A DNA stretch of 64,000 nucleotides from Echinarachnius parma (Eukaryota; Echinodermata; Echinoidea; Clypeasteroida; Echinarachniidae): contig JBAMJV010004309.1 in assembly GCA_037951105.1 (NCBI GenBank), forward strand, positions 114,099 to 178,098, in the 5' to 3' direction. The stretch's first letter is position 1, and the number at the start of each line of letters is the position of its first letter. Below, piece by piece: positions 46,720 to 58,787 of the stretch. Position numbers and translations under genes: made by a program. A model generated the notes under the pieces. The model had not been told where the DNA came from and ran no database searches. It worked only from the letters and a program-made list of their open reading frames with translations.

Positions 46720-47090
46720 AGTTCGTCTACCGGCTAACCAAAAAATCAAACACTAAAATCAAACAAAATCTAGGCCTAAGGGTGGGGGTGAAAGGGGGGG
46801 GGGGGGATCCCCCACGCTATACGCCGCTTTCCTGCAATATGTAATCGAAGATAAATTAAAGCAATATAAACATATCGAGGAAGTTGGATAGATAGCCTCA
46901 AACTGTTATTTGTTCCCAAGATACAAATGCAACCCAATTAAAATGTCTATCGCGGGAGATATCCTCGGAAATCCTTGATTATAATGTATTAAATGAAATT
47001 GATCATTATTAGGGAGAAAACTCAAATGAAAATTAATTTTCATTAATTGTCTGCAGTCATGAATACGCATAATGAAAACTTTAGGGTCGA
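46720..47090 (+). repeat. direct duplication, copy 1
   Basis: Shares with 48150-48520: TACCGGCTA, AGGCCTAAGG/AGGCCTGAGG, a G tract, GATAGCCTCAAAC, CAAATGCAACC, TATCGCGRGA, CTCGGAAATCCTTGATTATA, TGTATTAAATGAAATTGATC and TTAATTGTCTGCAG. Similarity is high over 300 bp after the G tract. Confidence 0.85.
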
Positions 47091-48149
47091 TTTGGACAAT
47101 AAATCGCTGCACTGATAATACGCGTACGCTCGGGAACCTTATCAGAATGTTTACTTAGCCGCTGGGTCGAGTCGCTCCATTATATAAGAGGTAATTCCTT
47201 GGCAATGCTAGCGTACATTCGATCCCTCTCATTGACTCAAACGTGATAGCATGGAGTACTATCCATGGTGATAGCTAGTACACTATACATGGGGGAAAAG
47301 TAAATCACCAAGGGCAAGTCAATACGTGATTAATGTACATAAGTCAATTCACGATTAGCCTTGATTGTGTTAACGTAATCATGTTTAACAGACGAGTGTA
47401 CTATATGCTTCAAACTTTAAAATGTAAAGGCCAATATTGTCAGCTGACAATCCCTCACAAGCAACGGTTCCTATGCACTGCACACGTACAGCGTGCGATT
47501 CACCGCATCGCATCGCACTGTCGCATTGTGCCCCATTCAAAAATGGAATCGCCATGCACGATCTTCTTTTAAGAGCATGGTCCCGATTGAACAAAACTTT
47601 TCAAAACAAAAAGGCAGAGGTGTTATTTGACCAATAACAATGATGTTTACATCAGTGGTTAGCTTGCATTCTACTCTTTTCAGATCTGTTCGCCCCAATT
47701 TGATACGATAATGCGTTCGGATTATATGGCTCTTTGAGTGCCGCCTGTATGCATACATCTTCAAAATATCGTGCATTTCCCATAGGCTCGTGACTCGAAA
47801 CTTGAATGCGTAACAGATTTTAACCTAAAAAGGCAGCGGGATTACCAAACGTCTTGCAATAAATATTACATTTTATGATAGAAAGGAATTTCAGCTTTCA
47901 AATGCGACTCGCCCCAATTTAATACATGCATGTTAACCAAAGTTATCGTCAAAACAATGCGACAATGTCATAATTTGAAACAGGAAATTACGTGTTGTAG
48001 CGACGTACGCGTATGCACACACGCTTTCACGGCGTTTATGTCCAAGAGTTTTCATTATGATTATTTCATCGGAGTATATAGACACAAACTGACCTTTAAC
48101 CATTAATAATTTATGACAATGGATGGCAATGGCAGGTAATGGAGTTTAG

Positions 48150-48520
48150 CTATTCCAAGCCCGAAAATCAAAGCAACCGGCTAGCGAGCAAATAAAAAAG
48201 TAAAAAAAAAACACAGGCCTGAGGGGGGAGAGCGGGGTGGGGGGGGGGGGGGGGGGGGGAGGGGGGCAGCTACACCACTTTCCCGAAATCTGTTATTAAA
48301 GATAAATTAAAAGCAATTTAAAGGCATCAGGGACGTCGGAAAGATAGCCTCAAACAATTTTTCGTTCCAAGATCCAAATGCAACCTAATGAAAATATCTA
48401 TCGCGAGACATCCTCGGAAATCCTTGATTATAATGTATTAAATGAAATTGATCTTTATTAAGGAGAAATCCCGACTAAAATGATTTGCATTAATTGTCTG
48501 CAGCCATGAATACGGGCTAT
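48150..48520 (+). repeat. direct duplication, copy 2
   Basis: Second copy about 1.43 kb downstream of 46720-47090, with a longer G tract (48239-48259). No open frame is conserved, so it is probably non-coding or a diverged element. Confidence 0.85.
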
Positions 48521-49099
48521 TTCACCGGAGTGTAGACCTTTAACAATAATTAATTACGTTGGATTAATAAATCAACCTGAAGACAATGGCACGATGACCG
48601 CCCCACGAATTGGCTTGTGACATCCAAATGGCCAAACCAGAAAATAAGAATATTGTTAGGTAATAATTGGAGGTCATCCGAAATACAAAAACAAGAAAAT
48701 ACTACAAAATGCTTTTGGTATACGGCTAGGCAGTAATTGTGAGTGTTTAAAATAGTAATAGAATGTAATAAAGCTAGATTGTTGTTTAAGGAAATACTCT
48801 TTATACTTGCATTATACATAATTAACCCCCTGAGCGTTGCATTCAGCTCTACTCAGAGTAACCACTGAATGTAACTGCACACAATTAAACGTATAGTGTG
48901 GACGAAATTGTATAAACTCTCAGACGTCTTATCATTATGACCAAACTGACACATTTTTATCTTCATTGTAGATAAACTGTTCACTGCGAGGACTTCAGGA
49001 CTTGGGATTTCAGGTTCCCGTCCTCTTCTTTCGTTTGAGGCAGCTTTAGCATCTAAACAACATCACGCAAATTGTGCAACCAACAAATTGTGTCATGGG

Positions 49100-49335
49100 T
49101 CCAAGTTGTTTAAGTTGGGAGTTGGGTTTGGTGGGCGGAGGATGATGGGGCACTCGGAGATGATGTGGGCAGCAGTTTTCTCAGGTGAGCCACACGTGCA
49201 GGCCGGAGAGGGTCAAAGCCCCCAGCGGTGCATGTTGGCGTTGAATCTGCCGACCATGTACGGAGCCTGTTGAGGGTGACCCAATCTTTTCGGGGTAAGT
49301 CCGCATCTGGTGGTGGCTTTGTGTTGGGGGTCACT
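49100..49335 (-). pseudogene. decayed LINE C-terminus (zinc-knuckle region)
   Basis: The minus strand reads DLPRKDWVTLNRLRT, then in the next phase VGRFNANMHRWGL, a stop, and CTCGSPEKTAAHIISEC. Non-LTR reverse transcriptases often end with a segment of this form (LPR.EWVTLNRLRT... C.CG....T..HI...C). At least one frameshift and one stop break it. The rest of the element is missing; a G19 tract (49343-49361) lies just upstream. Confidence 0.7.
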
Positions 49336-49361
49336 GTGAATTGGGGGGGGGGGGGGGGGGG

Positions 49362-50990
49362 TCTGGGGGTCTGCTGCCAATTCCTGTGTTCCCGTCAGAT
49401 ATTCAGAGGCACTCAGTATGACAGTATGTTGGCAGAGAGTTGTCCTGCTTTTATCAGTCTTTAGAAACATGCATCTCAGGAAGAATTTCATCATAATAAA
49501 ACAAAAGAGTGTATTATACCTGATAAAATTGCTTCAAACTTGTTCATATAGTAGCATAATTGCAAGGTACACCACTATACATATATCTTATTCGTTACGA
49601 AACACATCGAGCTGAGGTCGTTATCAGGAAATGATGCCGATTGCATATTAGTTCACGTAAAGAGGTTTTGCAGGATGTAGTTTCATCGCAAAAAGCAGTA
49701 AGCGCCATGCAACGTAAGAGCGCCGTTGCAAGAGAGATGCAAAATAACCTATTTCAAATAGCCCTTCTCTAAATACCTATGTCAATGTATAACTGCGATA
49801 AAAGTATCACATGATTATGTTTCATCATGTGTATTATGTTCAGCTGGTTTAATTTGAACATGACGAGAGTTTTGCGCCGAGTTTTGAAACGTGTTTTGTG
49901 TCATGGGTGTGGTATTGTATAGGGTAATTATCCTGACCTTTGTATACAGCTGGGTAAAATTGATAGCTATAACTGTTGTGCCTCCACGTGCTTTTGATAA
50001 ACAAAATATTATATCATCGGACACCTGTTGTCAATTATATAATTTAGATATCAGTATCCGGTTTATATTCGAGGTTGTAATTGTTTCGTTTAAACTGTTA
50101 CATATTTTTTACTGTTTGGGATTTGCAATCATTCTTATTTTGCACTTGAATATGGAGTGATATGAAACAGCTTTACTACAGGATACCATCATTTCTATAA
50201 CTATACACCCTTTGTCAACGATATTTATTCGTATCTGAAATGCGAGTCTTACTATGAACTCACATTTCGCATAATGAAATAACACTGCAAGAAATATGAA
50301 ATATGTACCTGTTTTTTGTTATTTGTAGAGGTTACAATTATGTTCATTTAACAATACACTACCCCCCCCCCCCCCATTTAAACAATATATACGTTTCACT
50401 GAATGAATACAATTAGAATACGATAGATTGCAGATTGTTGCCAAAACAGTCAACAGTAAGAGCGTATACATAATACCGTTTAACAATTATCTAATATAAT
50501 ATTGATGAACTCTATATCGCCGGCTTACATCATGTATCTGGTTATTCATGCAAATGAATGGATCACTCAACGTTTAAATATTTGAACAACCAACGCTCCT
50601 GAATAAGAGACGAACATTGTATCGATCACTTAATGGTTGCACGGATCAATACTAGTATATCTGCGGGGCAAAACATATACATTAATATTCAGATATTCAC
50701 GTTAAACCATATTAAAACATCTGATTGCTCGAAGGCTAATACAAACTTAAATTGCTAAATTAGGTAACGAATGATTTTATACGGATGACCTATCTAGGCG
50801 AATACGTGATATCATTATCGTTAGTACACAATATACTGAATTATATTATTTAGTTAATGCTATTGTAATACATTATTGTACGTATTTATGTATAAATTAA
50901 TTTCCGAAATGATTAATATTTGTATGTGTATTGACAACAGACGAAATTTGGTCGTCCGTTAGCAGAGGAAGAGTGGACGGAGCAGTGAGG
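49362..50990. other. AT-rich DNA without recognised gene
   Basis: C14 at 50362-50375. Hydrophobic frames of 64-89 codons (for example 49891-50160) match nothing recognised. Confidence 0.35.
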
Positions 50991-50997
50991 ATGTTGA

Positions 50998-51130
50998 TGT
51001 TATATTTATTGATTGGTTTGTTTATTTATGTATTCATTCATTCAAACGTATTTATACAAGGTAAGACGGTCAGCATGGTTGTTGTTTGTCACCAAGGCCT
51101 GTTACACAATACAGGAACAATTTGAATAAA
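50998..51130 (-). mobile_element. LINE 3' UTR fragment
   Basis: Minus strand: GGCCTTGGTGACAAACAACA, then CTTGTATAAATACGTTTGAA, TGAATGAATACATAAATAAA. This fits a non-LTR 3' UTR with a GAAT/AAAT tail. Confidence 0.55.
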
Positions 51131-51573
51131 TAAAAAGCAGATCGAGATACATATTTAACACAAATTCAATAAAAGACCAGCAGCTTCTAGATTTTTCTAA
51201 TAATCAATTTTTAGTCAAATGTATAGTATGATCATTATTATTATCATTACTATCATAATCATTATTAATCTAATTACCCTCTCCTAAAAAGATATACGTC
51301 ACATAAAATACTACGCGAGTAAAAATTAAATGATATAATACGTAATGTATGTAAATCAGGAAAAAAGGAATAATCTACAACAAAAAAGGCAAGTACTAAA
51401 AATATTTTGTTGTGACAATTCTGGTACAATCCTGTCGAATGTAATGTAATAATCATACGTGATAAGGGCATATTATTATTCCCTCGTTGTTTCGGAAATG
51501 GGGCTAATGCTCGACACTGGGATCAGCACTAGCGCTTTTCATTATTCATTAACACCAGATGTCGGTTTATGAA

Positions 51574-51752
51574 GAAAATTATACAAAAACGTGGGAATTG
51601 GTTGACTTTTTTTTGTTCTTAAATCAAAATCTATACATTATTTATTAAGTAAGAAAATTATACAAAAACGTGGGAATTAGTTGACATTTTGTTGTTCTTA
51701 AATCAAAATCTATACATTATTTATCAAGTACGAAAATTATACCAAAACGTTA
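51574..51752. repeat. 79-bp tandem duplication
   Basis: GAAAATTATACAAAAACGTG starts at 51574, 51653 and (partial, diverged) 51732. The first two units differ at only a few positions. Confidence 0.92.
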
Positions 51753-51959
51753 TTTTCTCTCCTACTTTAAACTTTGACAGTTATTGACCTATGGTAATGA
51801 ATGTTATAAATACAATTCAACGTAATAATCAAGTGAGTCCCTCTCCTCAATAGAAGGTAGACGACGTAGTCACTTTAAGTCACTCAATGCTATAAATCTT
51901 TTTGATTATTAACTTTTGTGCAAGAAGTATTATGTTAGTTGTGCAGTTGGAAAGTAACG

Positions 51960-53379
51960 TGGCACCGACAGTAAAAGGCCAACATTTTTATTTTTGGACT
52001 CACTTTTATCATTTTTCGAGGAGAATCCGAAAATGACGAGAGATTTTCTTCGTAAACATGCATTTGAGGAAAATCTAACTAAAAAAAAAAATCACCATTA
52101 GGAACGCCCCGCCCCCAAATGTTTCCAAACGATGTCCGCAATCCACAAAAGAAGCTTGACGTAATTCTAGGCAGATTTTGTCTGTTTTAAAAGTAAATGC
52201 AACTTCTGCCTGCAATCACGTTATTTGGCCATGCCTCTCAAATCGCGAAGTTTCAGGGGCTGGCTTAAAAAGCAACAGAATGCTCTTTGACTGGTCAAAA
52301 CATGCCATTTTAGGTTATTGCAGTTATTTTTTAAATGCAATTCTTGCTGAAATATTGACCAAAAGGGATATTATGTATAATAATAAAAGAATATATTTGG
52401 TTTGTAGGGCCCCTTTAACGAAGCACTAGACAGTTATACCTATATAAATGTTTGAAACAACATTACAAGTAGCAAATTTAGTTTTGATAATTTGCTACAT
52501 AAAGGGATCGGTCCGGGGAATCGGTCTTACATTATTTGTATGATAAAGTAGTACAGGTCTCATATCGTAAATGTATTTAGTAAAATATTACTTCTACTTA
52601 ATATGCGTAAAGTAAACGTAACGTAAAGTAAATGAGTGCTAAATTGATATACCGTTTACACTGATTATTGTAAATTATTACTTTTATTTTCATTATACCG
52701 GAGCCCAACGCCGATTGCACCTGTCTTATCTTCGAGCGTATGAGGGTGCTAGGGTAGGCACATATCGTACTCTGGTATATTACCGAGCTGAGAAGCCTGT
52801 CCGAATGCGTAACTGAATACAATTTCTAAAGACTCGTTGAATGTTTTTTCTTATAACGTTTACATTCCATTTGCATGAACGCCAAAAAACTCGTAACAAC
52901 CATATCAACAGCATCAACAACACCATACCGTATTCAGCAACAACAATAGATGTCATGTGCAGTTTGTTTAAGTCAATATGCATTATCGGGAGTTTTAGAG
53001 TTAAACGGAGATCATTGCTTCTAAGTAACTGCCTAACGTCAATAGCCAAATGTCAACAACAAAATGCGACTATACGTACCAAAGGACTCAAAAGTGCATT
53101 TCACCGCAAAAACACCAACGCATCGAGGTATTCTTATTAATTATACATATCTAGGGAATTGCGCACACGTAAACATGGTAAATCGGTTTAATCTTCGGTT
53201 TTCATTGGAAAGCTAATTTTATCCGAACTTGTTTTTTTCATTTTCTAAAATTAATTTCGTCCTTGCCTTTGCACGTACACTATACAGGTTTTCATCAGTG
53301 TCAGTGATATTGTAAGTCTGTCTGTTATTCATCTTATAACAAAATGGTATATCTTATTAAAAAAAAAATATATCTTATA
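51960..53379. other. AT-rich DNA, lone CCCCTTTAA end
   Basis: GGGCCCCTTTAAC near 52418 could be the right end of a TTAAAGGGG-type MITE; the left end was not found. Frames 52780-53140 overlap on both strands and match nothing. Confidence 0.3.
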
Positions 53380-53483
53380 TCCGGAGGTCTCGGGTTCGAT
53401 TCCCGGTGAAGCCTTTTTTTCTTCTTCATTTTCATTTATTTAATATATTTTTGGTCAGTTTCCTCTACCGTATGTTTGAATTT
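53380..53483 (+). mobile_element. tRNA-derived SINE, 5'-truncated
   Basis: Starts in the tRNA-like head (CCGGAGGTCTCGGGTTCGAT, B box GGTTCGATTCCC) and continues TTCATTTTCATTTATTTAAT and TTGGTCAGTTTCCTCT, the same body as 45825-45957 on the other strand. Confidence 0.75.
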
Positions 53484-54679
53484 AAAAACATATCTTGTTA
53501 CAATAAAACCGAAGGACCCCCGACGGGCACTGGGTGCTCATCCCTAGATTCGGCCCAGGCTCAGCAACCCTACACAAAACATAAACAAAAAACAACGTGT
53601 ACACAGGACCCTGCTCATTTACATATACTACTTGGCCACCAACAGCGTCTGGGTCAATTAATACATGCCGCCACCCTGAACTATAGAAAGTGCTATTATG
53701 TAGGCTAAAATCAGAGTCGTATACTTAAGAACAAAAGGAAATAGCAGGCATCTTTTTACCCGAGGCAATACAAGCCTAGGATTTGACCTTCTCGAATAGA
53801 TTGCTCCCAATATGACGCCCGCGAGCTATCAAAACTGTAAGTATCATATTTATTAGTCGTACTTAAAAAACAAGTCCACAAGTGGAAATGTGCATACTTG
53901 TCCGATGCAAAACACACCAAATTTTTTTATTTTTTTAAATTGAGATACTTGCGGTTAAAGCTGCTGAAATATAAGGAAAATGAACTGAAAATGTGTGATG
54001 TTGTTGAAAAGAACCTCGAGAAAGATGAGCGATGTATAATAATGATCATGATACAAGGAGCTTAACAATGACGGTCTTACTTTTTAAATTGTCAAACTGG
54101 TGTCCTTTAGCACTTTTGCAACTGAACTCCCCGTGTACATGGATCTCTCTCACAAATGATCGAGTATCATTTTTTGCAATATTCATCGTGTTTTAACATT
54201 AGCATGCAATCGATTTACATTCGAGCTATACAAGAATTTGACCTTCTTGCATTATAATGAGTCATCACGCCGCGCCACCGTTGACCACGACGTTCTCTCA
54301 TTATCTGAATATACTGTATATAGGCCAAACATTGCAAGGTCTGAGTCTATCGAGAAAACAGTATGTCCCGCAATGAAAATATATAATTGATCTTACTTGG
54401 GTTATTGTTATTATTTGTTCATCATTACTATTACTGGTAAAATAATGGTGTGACAGGGAATTGCAAGTGAATGAAGACAAGACAATATAAATTAAAGCAT
54501 CAGCAAAAAACCCAAATACCTGCATGATGATGCCTTCCGAAGATTCCATTTTTATTTGTGGGCTCACCTATTCGTTAACGCTATAATAGGCATGCGACCA
54601 TGGTTTATACTAGACCTATATACATATAGGCATATTATTTGATTCTACTTGTACATTTGTACATTAAAATGAGCAAAGG

Positions 54680-54762
54680 AAATTGGGTTTGACCCGGAAT
54701 AAAACCCAAACCATCCGGATTGCCTGACCGATGCAATAACCATTTAGCCACTAGGGCCCTAA
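54680..54762 (-). mobile_element. tRNA-derived SINE head
   Basis: Minus strand: GGGCCCTAGTGGCTAAATGG (A-box region), ATCGGTCAGGCAATCCGGAT, GGTTTGGGTTTTATTCCGGG (eroded B box). Related to the other SINE heads but more diverged. Confidence 0.55.
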
Positions 54763-55308
54763 CTACGATATACTTCCCCAAAATACTTATTAATGCTTAC
54801 GTAAAAACCTGGTACAAATCGGGAGGATGGGAAATCAACTTCGCCAAGCTGCGAAAGAAAGACTGAAAGTAATTCAGGTTTAAAAGAGCCTTTGTATCCT
54901 ATTTCGCACCTTCCAATTAGGATATGTGTCGTTATGTTTCATAATTCATTGAAATGATTTTATCTCAATCAGATTGAATGTCGTTTTTGTTTTTGAAGAA
55001 TAGCACGGAAACCCCATTACCGATCACGGATAGACGGTGTCGCGATATCTGGCTCTACTTGATTTCGCGGCATTCACATAGAATTAATACAGGGCCCAGT
55101 GAGGTTCCCATGGGCAATGGGTTAACTGAATACCAGCCATGATATCCTGGCCCCTGGGAATACGGTACTGATCACCCGTCCTGATTATGATTCCTGGCCT
55201 ATCACCGGGGAGGGTTAGCGTTACCCGCTATAGGCTGGATGAGATGTCTGTTTTCCGCAATGGTTTCTATATGTAATGCCTGCTCCGTCTGATTCCATAC
55301 ATTTTCAT

Positions 55309-55675
55309 GATGTTATCTGATTTAAACTCTGCACATTGGAGTCGGTTGAATAGAATTTCGCAGGAATTTAATTGAATTTGTTCACAACTGCGGTTCCCTC
55401 ATACCTTGTTGTATTCGTATTATTAATATAAACACGGTTTTTCAAATGTCCCTTTCGTTAAAAAGATATATACAATTGAAGTGTTCAGATGTTAAACTAT
55501 CCACTGGATAGTCGTAACCGAGTACAAAGTCAATGCAATGAGTTAATGAGTTATCCGTACTGCGAATGACCTAATCAAAGAAAAAAATTCAAGGATAACA
55601 TAATTATGTTCCTTTTAATAGTAGCTGGCACCAAAATAAGCCAAGTCTGAAAGGGATAAACACGTCATGTCTGCA
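55309..55675 (+). repeat. duplicated blocks A and B with MITE between
   Basis: Block A (55309-55372, TGATGTTATCTGATTTAAAC, GGTTGAATAGAATTTCGCAG) recurs at 56901-56964. Block B (55553-55675, CTGCGAATGACC, ATTCAAGGATAACAT, GTTCCTTTTAATAG) recurs at 56308-56418. Between them lies a partial family 1 MITE. Confidence 0.8.
55385..55548 (+). mobile_element. family 1 MITE, internal fragment
   Basis: GCGGTTCCCTCATACCTTGT to GAGTTAATGAG; both termini are missing. Confidence 0.75.
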
Positions 55676-56016
55676 AGGGATACAAAACAGACGCAATCCG
55701 GAACACAACATTTCGCACAACACATCCAGTGGCGTATCGCAAGCGCCGTTCGCCGTTCGCATCGGCGGCCATCGCGATCATCTTTCGTTCAAAATCTGTT
55801 CGGAATCGCGCTAACACACGGAGAGAAGTCGAGGAGGCGCATAAATCACTGATTTTTAGCGGAATGGAGGGAAAATCATAATTTTAATCCAACCGATAGT
55901 TGGATCACATATTGGAGAATGAATCGGTGGTAAGTACCGTATTATATGTATAATTTTAAGCACAATTAGCGTACACAAACAATATTCATTTTCAGTCCCG
56001 TATTAGGAGGACCTAG

Positions 56017-56041
56017 AACGCTAGCGCTTCGCGCTAGCGTT
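56017..56041. repeat. perfect 11-bp-stem triloop hairpin
   Basis: AACGCTAGCGC and GCGCTAGCGTT around TTC (GAA on the other strand). Lies just left of a family 3 MITE. Confidence 0.95.
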
Positions 56042-56049
56042 ATCTAGAG

Positions 56050-56228
56050 TTAATTTGACTCTTGAGTTGTAACGGCTCTTTTTGAATGATAACAGGGGTT
56101 TTACTTTGTCGTTTGTAATTGTGTATACTTTTCGAGCATGGTGGAGTTATAAATATTAGTTTGTACCGTAATGGTGCAGGTTTTGGTTACTAAAGTTAAG
56201 TTTGACCAATACTCAACTATCCCTTTAA
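56050..56228 (+). mobile_element. TTAAAGGG MITE, family 3
   Basis: Right end complement TTAAAGGGATAGTTGAGTAT with TTAA 56225-56228. The body matches 45470-45654 (right half) and the complement of 25118-25290. The left end is eroded. Confidence 0.7.
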
Positions 56229-56307
56229 TAATACGCAATCAAAAGTAAAAGCATGCCACCTCTATAAATTCGAACTCTTCCCTGCTTTGGCAAACATTAT
56301 TAGTTCT

Positions 56308-56418
56308 GCGAATGACCGAATACAACGAAAAGATTCAAGGATAACATGTTCCTTTTAATAGCTGGCAGCCTGGCACCAAAATAAGCAATGCCTGAAAAGA
56401 GTAAACAAGTCGTACCTT
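56308..56418 (+). repeat. block B, second copy
   Basis: Repeats 55553-55675 with small gaps (CTGCGAATGACCGAATAC, TTCAAGGATAACATGTTCC, GGCACCAAAATAAGC). Confidence 0.8.
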
Positions 56419-56709
56419 TATTAGGGGTACGAACCGTAAATTAATGTACACAACACTTGCAGACAGTCGGACTGATTTTTTTGTGGGGCGCACTTTATGT
56501 ATGATTAAAAAAGAGAGAGTATTTTCTACTTTTGTATTGCATTGTGTGCGTCAACTCATTGGGGGTGTGCTACTTGGGGTCACGTGTTCCACTCAACACC
56601 GTATAGCTTCGCCCCGATCGCATCTAAAACAAAGTACAACGATGAATCGAGCCTTTATTTAAAGTGAAAATAGGATAGCTTCGGCTTCTTCCTAAATAAT
56701 TTTCAAATG

Positions 56710-56875
56710 ATAATCATACATGATTAAAAAGGAAGAAATAATAGCGTTGCTTTAAACAATGTTCCTCCCTTGGCTCCTCACACGTATGCCTGTTTTCATT
56801 TGGAGGAGCAAAGGGAGGAACATTGTTACTTTAAAGCAACGCTGTTATTTCTTCCTTTTTAATCATTTATGATTA
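56710..56875. mobile_element. intact hairpin MITE
   Basis: The left arm TAATCATACATGATTAAAAA, GGAAGAAATAATAGCGTTGC, CAATGTTCCTCCC pairs with the right arm ending TTTTTAATCATTTATGATTA. The loop is about 25 bp. An interrupted copy flanks the LINE at 11687 and 16464. Confidence 0.88.
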
Positions 56876-56900
56876 ATATTTGCAAATTATATATATTTTC

Positions 56901-56964
56901 ATGATGTTATCTGATTTAAAGTCTGCACATTGGAATCGGTTGAATAGAATTTCGCAGGAATTTA
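56901..56964 (+). repeat. block A, second copy
   Basis: Matches 55309-55372 with two or three differences. Confidence 0.85.
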
Positions 56965-57039
56965 ATTTATTTATATACTATATGTATTATACCACATAAA
57001 AATCATTGCTGAGTGTCTATGCGACAATCCCATGATTAT

Positions 57040-57923
57040 TTAAGGGGACCAACAGGGAAAGAACAACACATAATTATATGTTTTGGTACCGTTGTGTGAT
57101 ATCAAATAGATACCCAACATTTTGCAAAGGGTTGTGCAAATCATAAATAATGCAATTAATTACCACCCTTACGGAACCATTATTATGTCATGGTTCCGTA
57201 TGCACCAAACGTTTGCGCGTGCGCCAAATCTATTCACGCGTACGCTACATTATAGCAAAGACTGTAGAATTACAAGACAGCTCACTGGCGGTCGCGCAGC
57301 GATGTCCCTTCAAACAGAATGAAGATTCAAATCGAGCTTAAAAGAAAGTTGGGTACACCCAGGGGTTTGAGTACAGTACTGAATCTTGTTCATTTTAATT
57401 AATGAAAAAACATTTTAAAATTATTGTCGATGAGCTTTTTTTGAACAAATGTTCCCTTTGTTAGTATTAATTTAAACAAAAAATAAGGATCAAAACGTAC
57501 TTACTTAAACTCGGCAAATTCAGGCTAGTATGACGATTGAACATCAGCTTATCTCCAAGTTGGGTACACCTAGGGGACACATTGTTTTGCTTATTTAATT
57601 TTGTCTTTGTTTAGTTAAAAATATTTAAAAATTATTGTCGATCGCGTTTTTGCGTTTAGAATTATAGCTGTGAGAAATATATTTTTTGAAATTTAAAGAT
57701 CTTACCGTGTAGAGAAAAAATGGCAATGGCTACTCGCGTATTTTAATGTTAACGCGCGCTCAGTCCGCGCACTGTCTTTATTTAATTCTTTATTATTGTA
57801 CGCGCATCCAAGTGCGCAAAACAAATTTCACGCGCGATATGCAAATTTGGGGTCATCAAACTTTATCACGTGTTCTTGAAGTTATTTTTAGTCAGGCGAA
57901 GTAAACATTGTTATTGTGACGTC

Positions 57924-57960
<37 letters not shown>

Positions 57961-58275
57961 AAAGCCTGCGTATCAAAGTGCGTGATAATTTTGTACATCG
58001 CGCTCTGCCCATTCACTTTGTACAGGATAATTGTACAGTGGTCGGTCTTTCCATTAAGCGTCTTTGATTATAGCCAATAGAATCACGGATGATGCGTTAG
58101 TCCTAGACAAAAGGTAGTCTTCGTATGCAGACCTCTGAACACATGTTGTAGTATGGTGATACTTTTTCCCAATTATATATTTTTTCTGATTTTTTTTTGA
58201 TGGAATGGACTACTCAAAATGTTACCTTTCTTGTATAAGAATATTATTTTTCAGTGGTGGTATTATACCTTTTAA
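57040..58275. mobile_element. TTAAGGGGACC MITE, long form (1.24 kb)
   Basis: TTAA 57040-57043 and 58272-58275. Left 150 bp and right 150 bp match 62647-63066 (TATGTTTTGGTACCGT, GATATCAAATAGATACCCAA, GATGGAATGGACTACT, GTGGTGGTA). The extra middle has a 211 bp direct duplication (AAGTTGGGTACACC at 57346 and 57557), CGCGC-rich words and a (TAA)n run at 57922-57958. No transposase frame. Confidence 0.8.
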
Positions 58276-58318
58276 GCAGATTTACTACGTCTTAGCAAGT
58301 GTGGACAATGAATCGGGT

Positions 58319-58697
58319 GCGGTTCGTTATTCCGAAGGTTCGTTATTCCGAAGGTTCGTTATTCCGAAGGTTCGTTATTCCGAACACGCAAATTTCCTAT
58401 ACCTGAGTGTTCGTTAATCCGAAAATGAAATAGGGTTCGTTAATCCGAACATTTGTTGCATTATTCCGAAGGTTCGTTATTCCGAAGGTTCGTTATTCCG
58501 AAGGTTCGTTATTCCGAAGGTTCTTTATTCCGAAGGTTCGTTATTCCGAAGGTTCGCTACTCCTAAAATGAAATCGGGTTCGTTATTCCGAAGGTTCGCT
58601 ATTCCTAAAATGAAATCGGGTTCGTTATTCCGAAGGTTCGTTAGTCCGAAAATGAATTAGGGTTCGTTAATCCGAAAATGAAATAGGATGTGTGTGC

Positions 58698-58787
<90 letters not shown>

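Noticed and set aside
58319..58690. CRISPR-like regular repeats
   Set aside because: A continuous 16-bp tandem array with no spacers, in a eukaryotic context.
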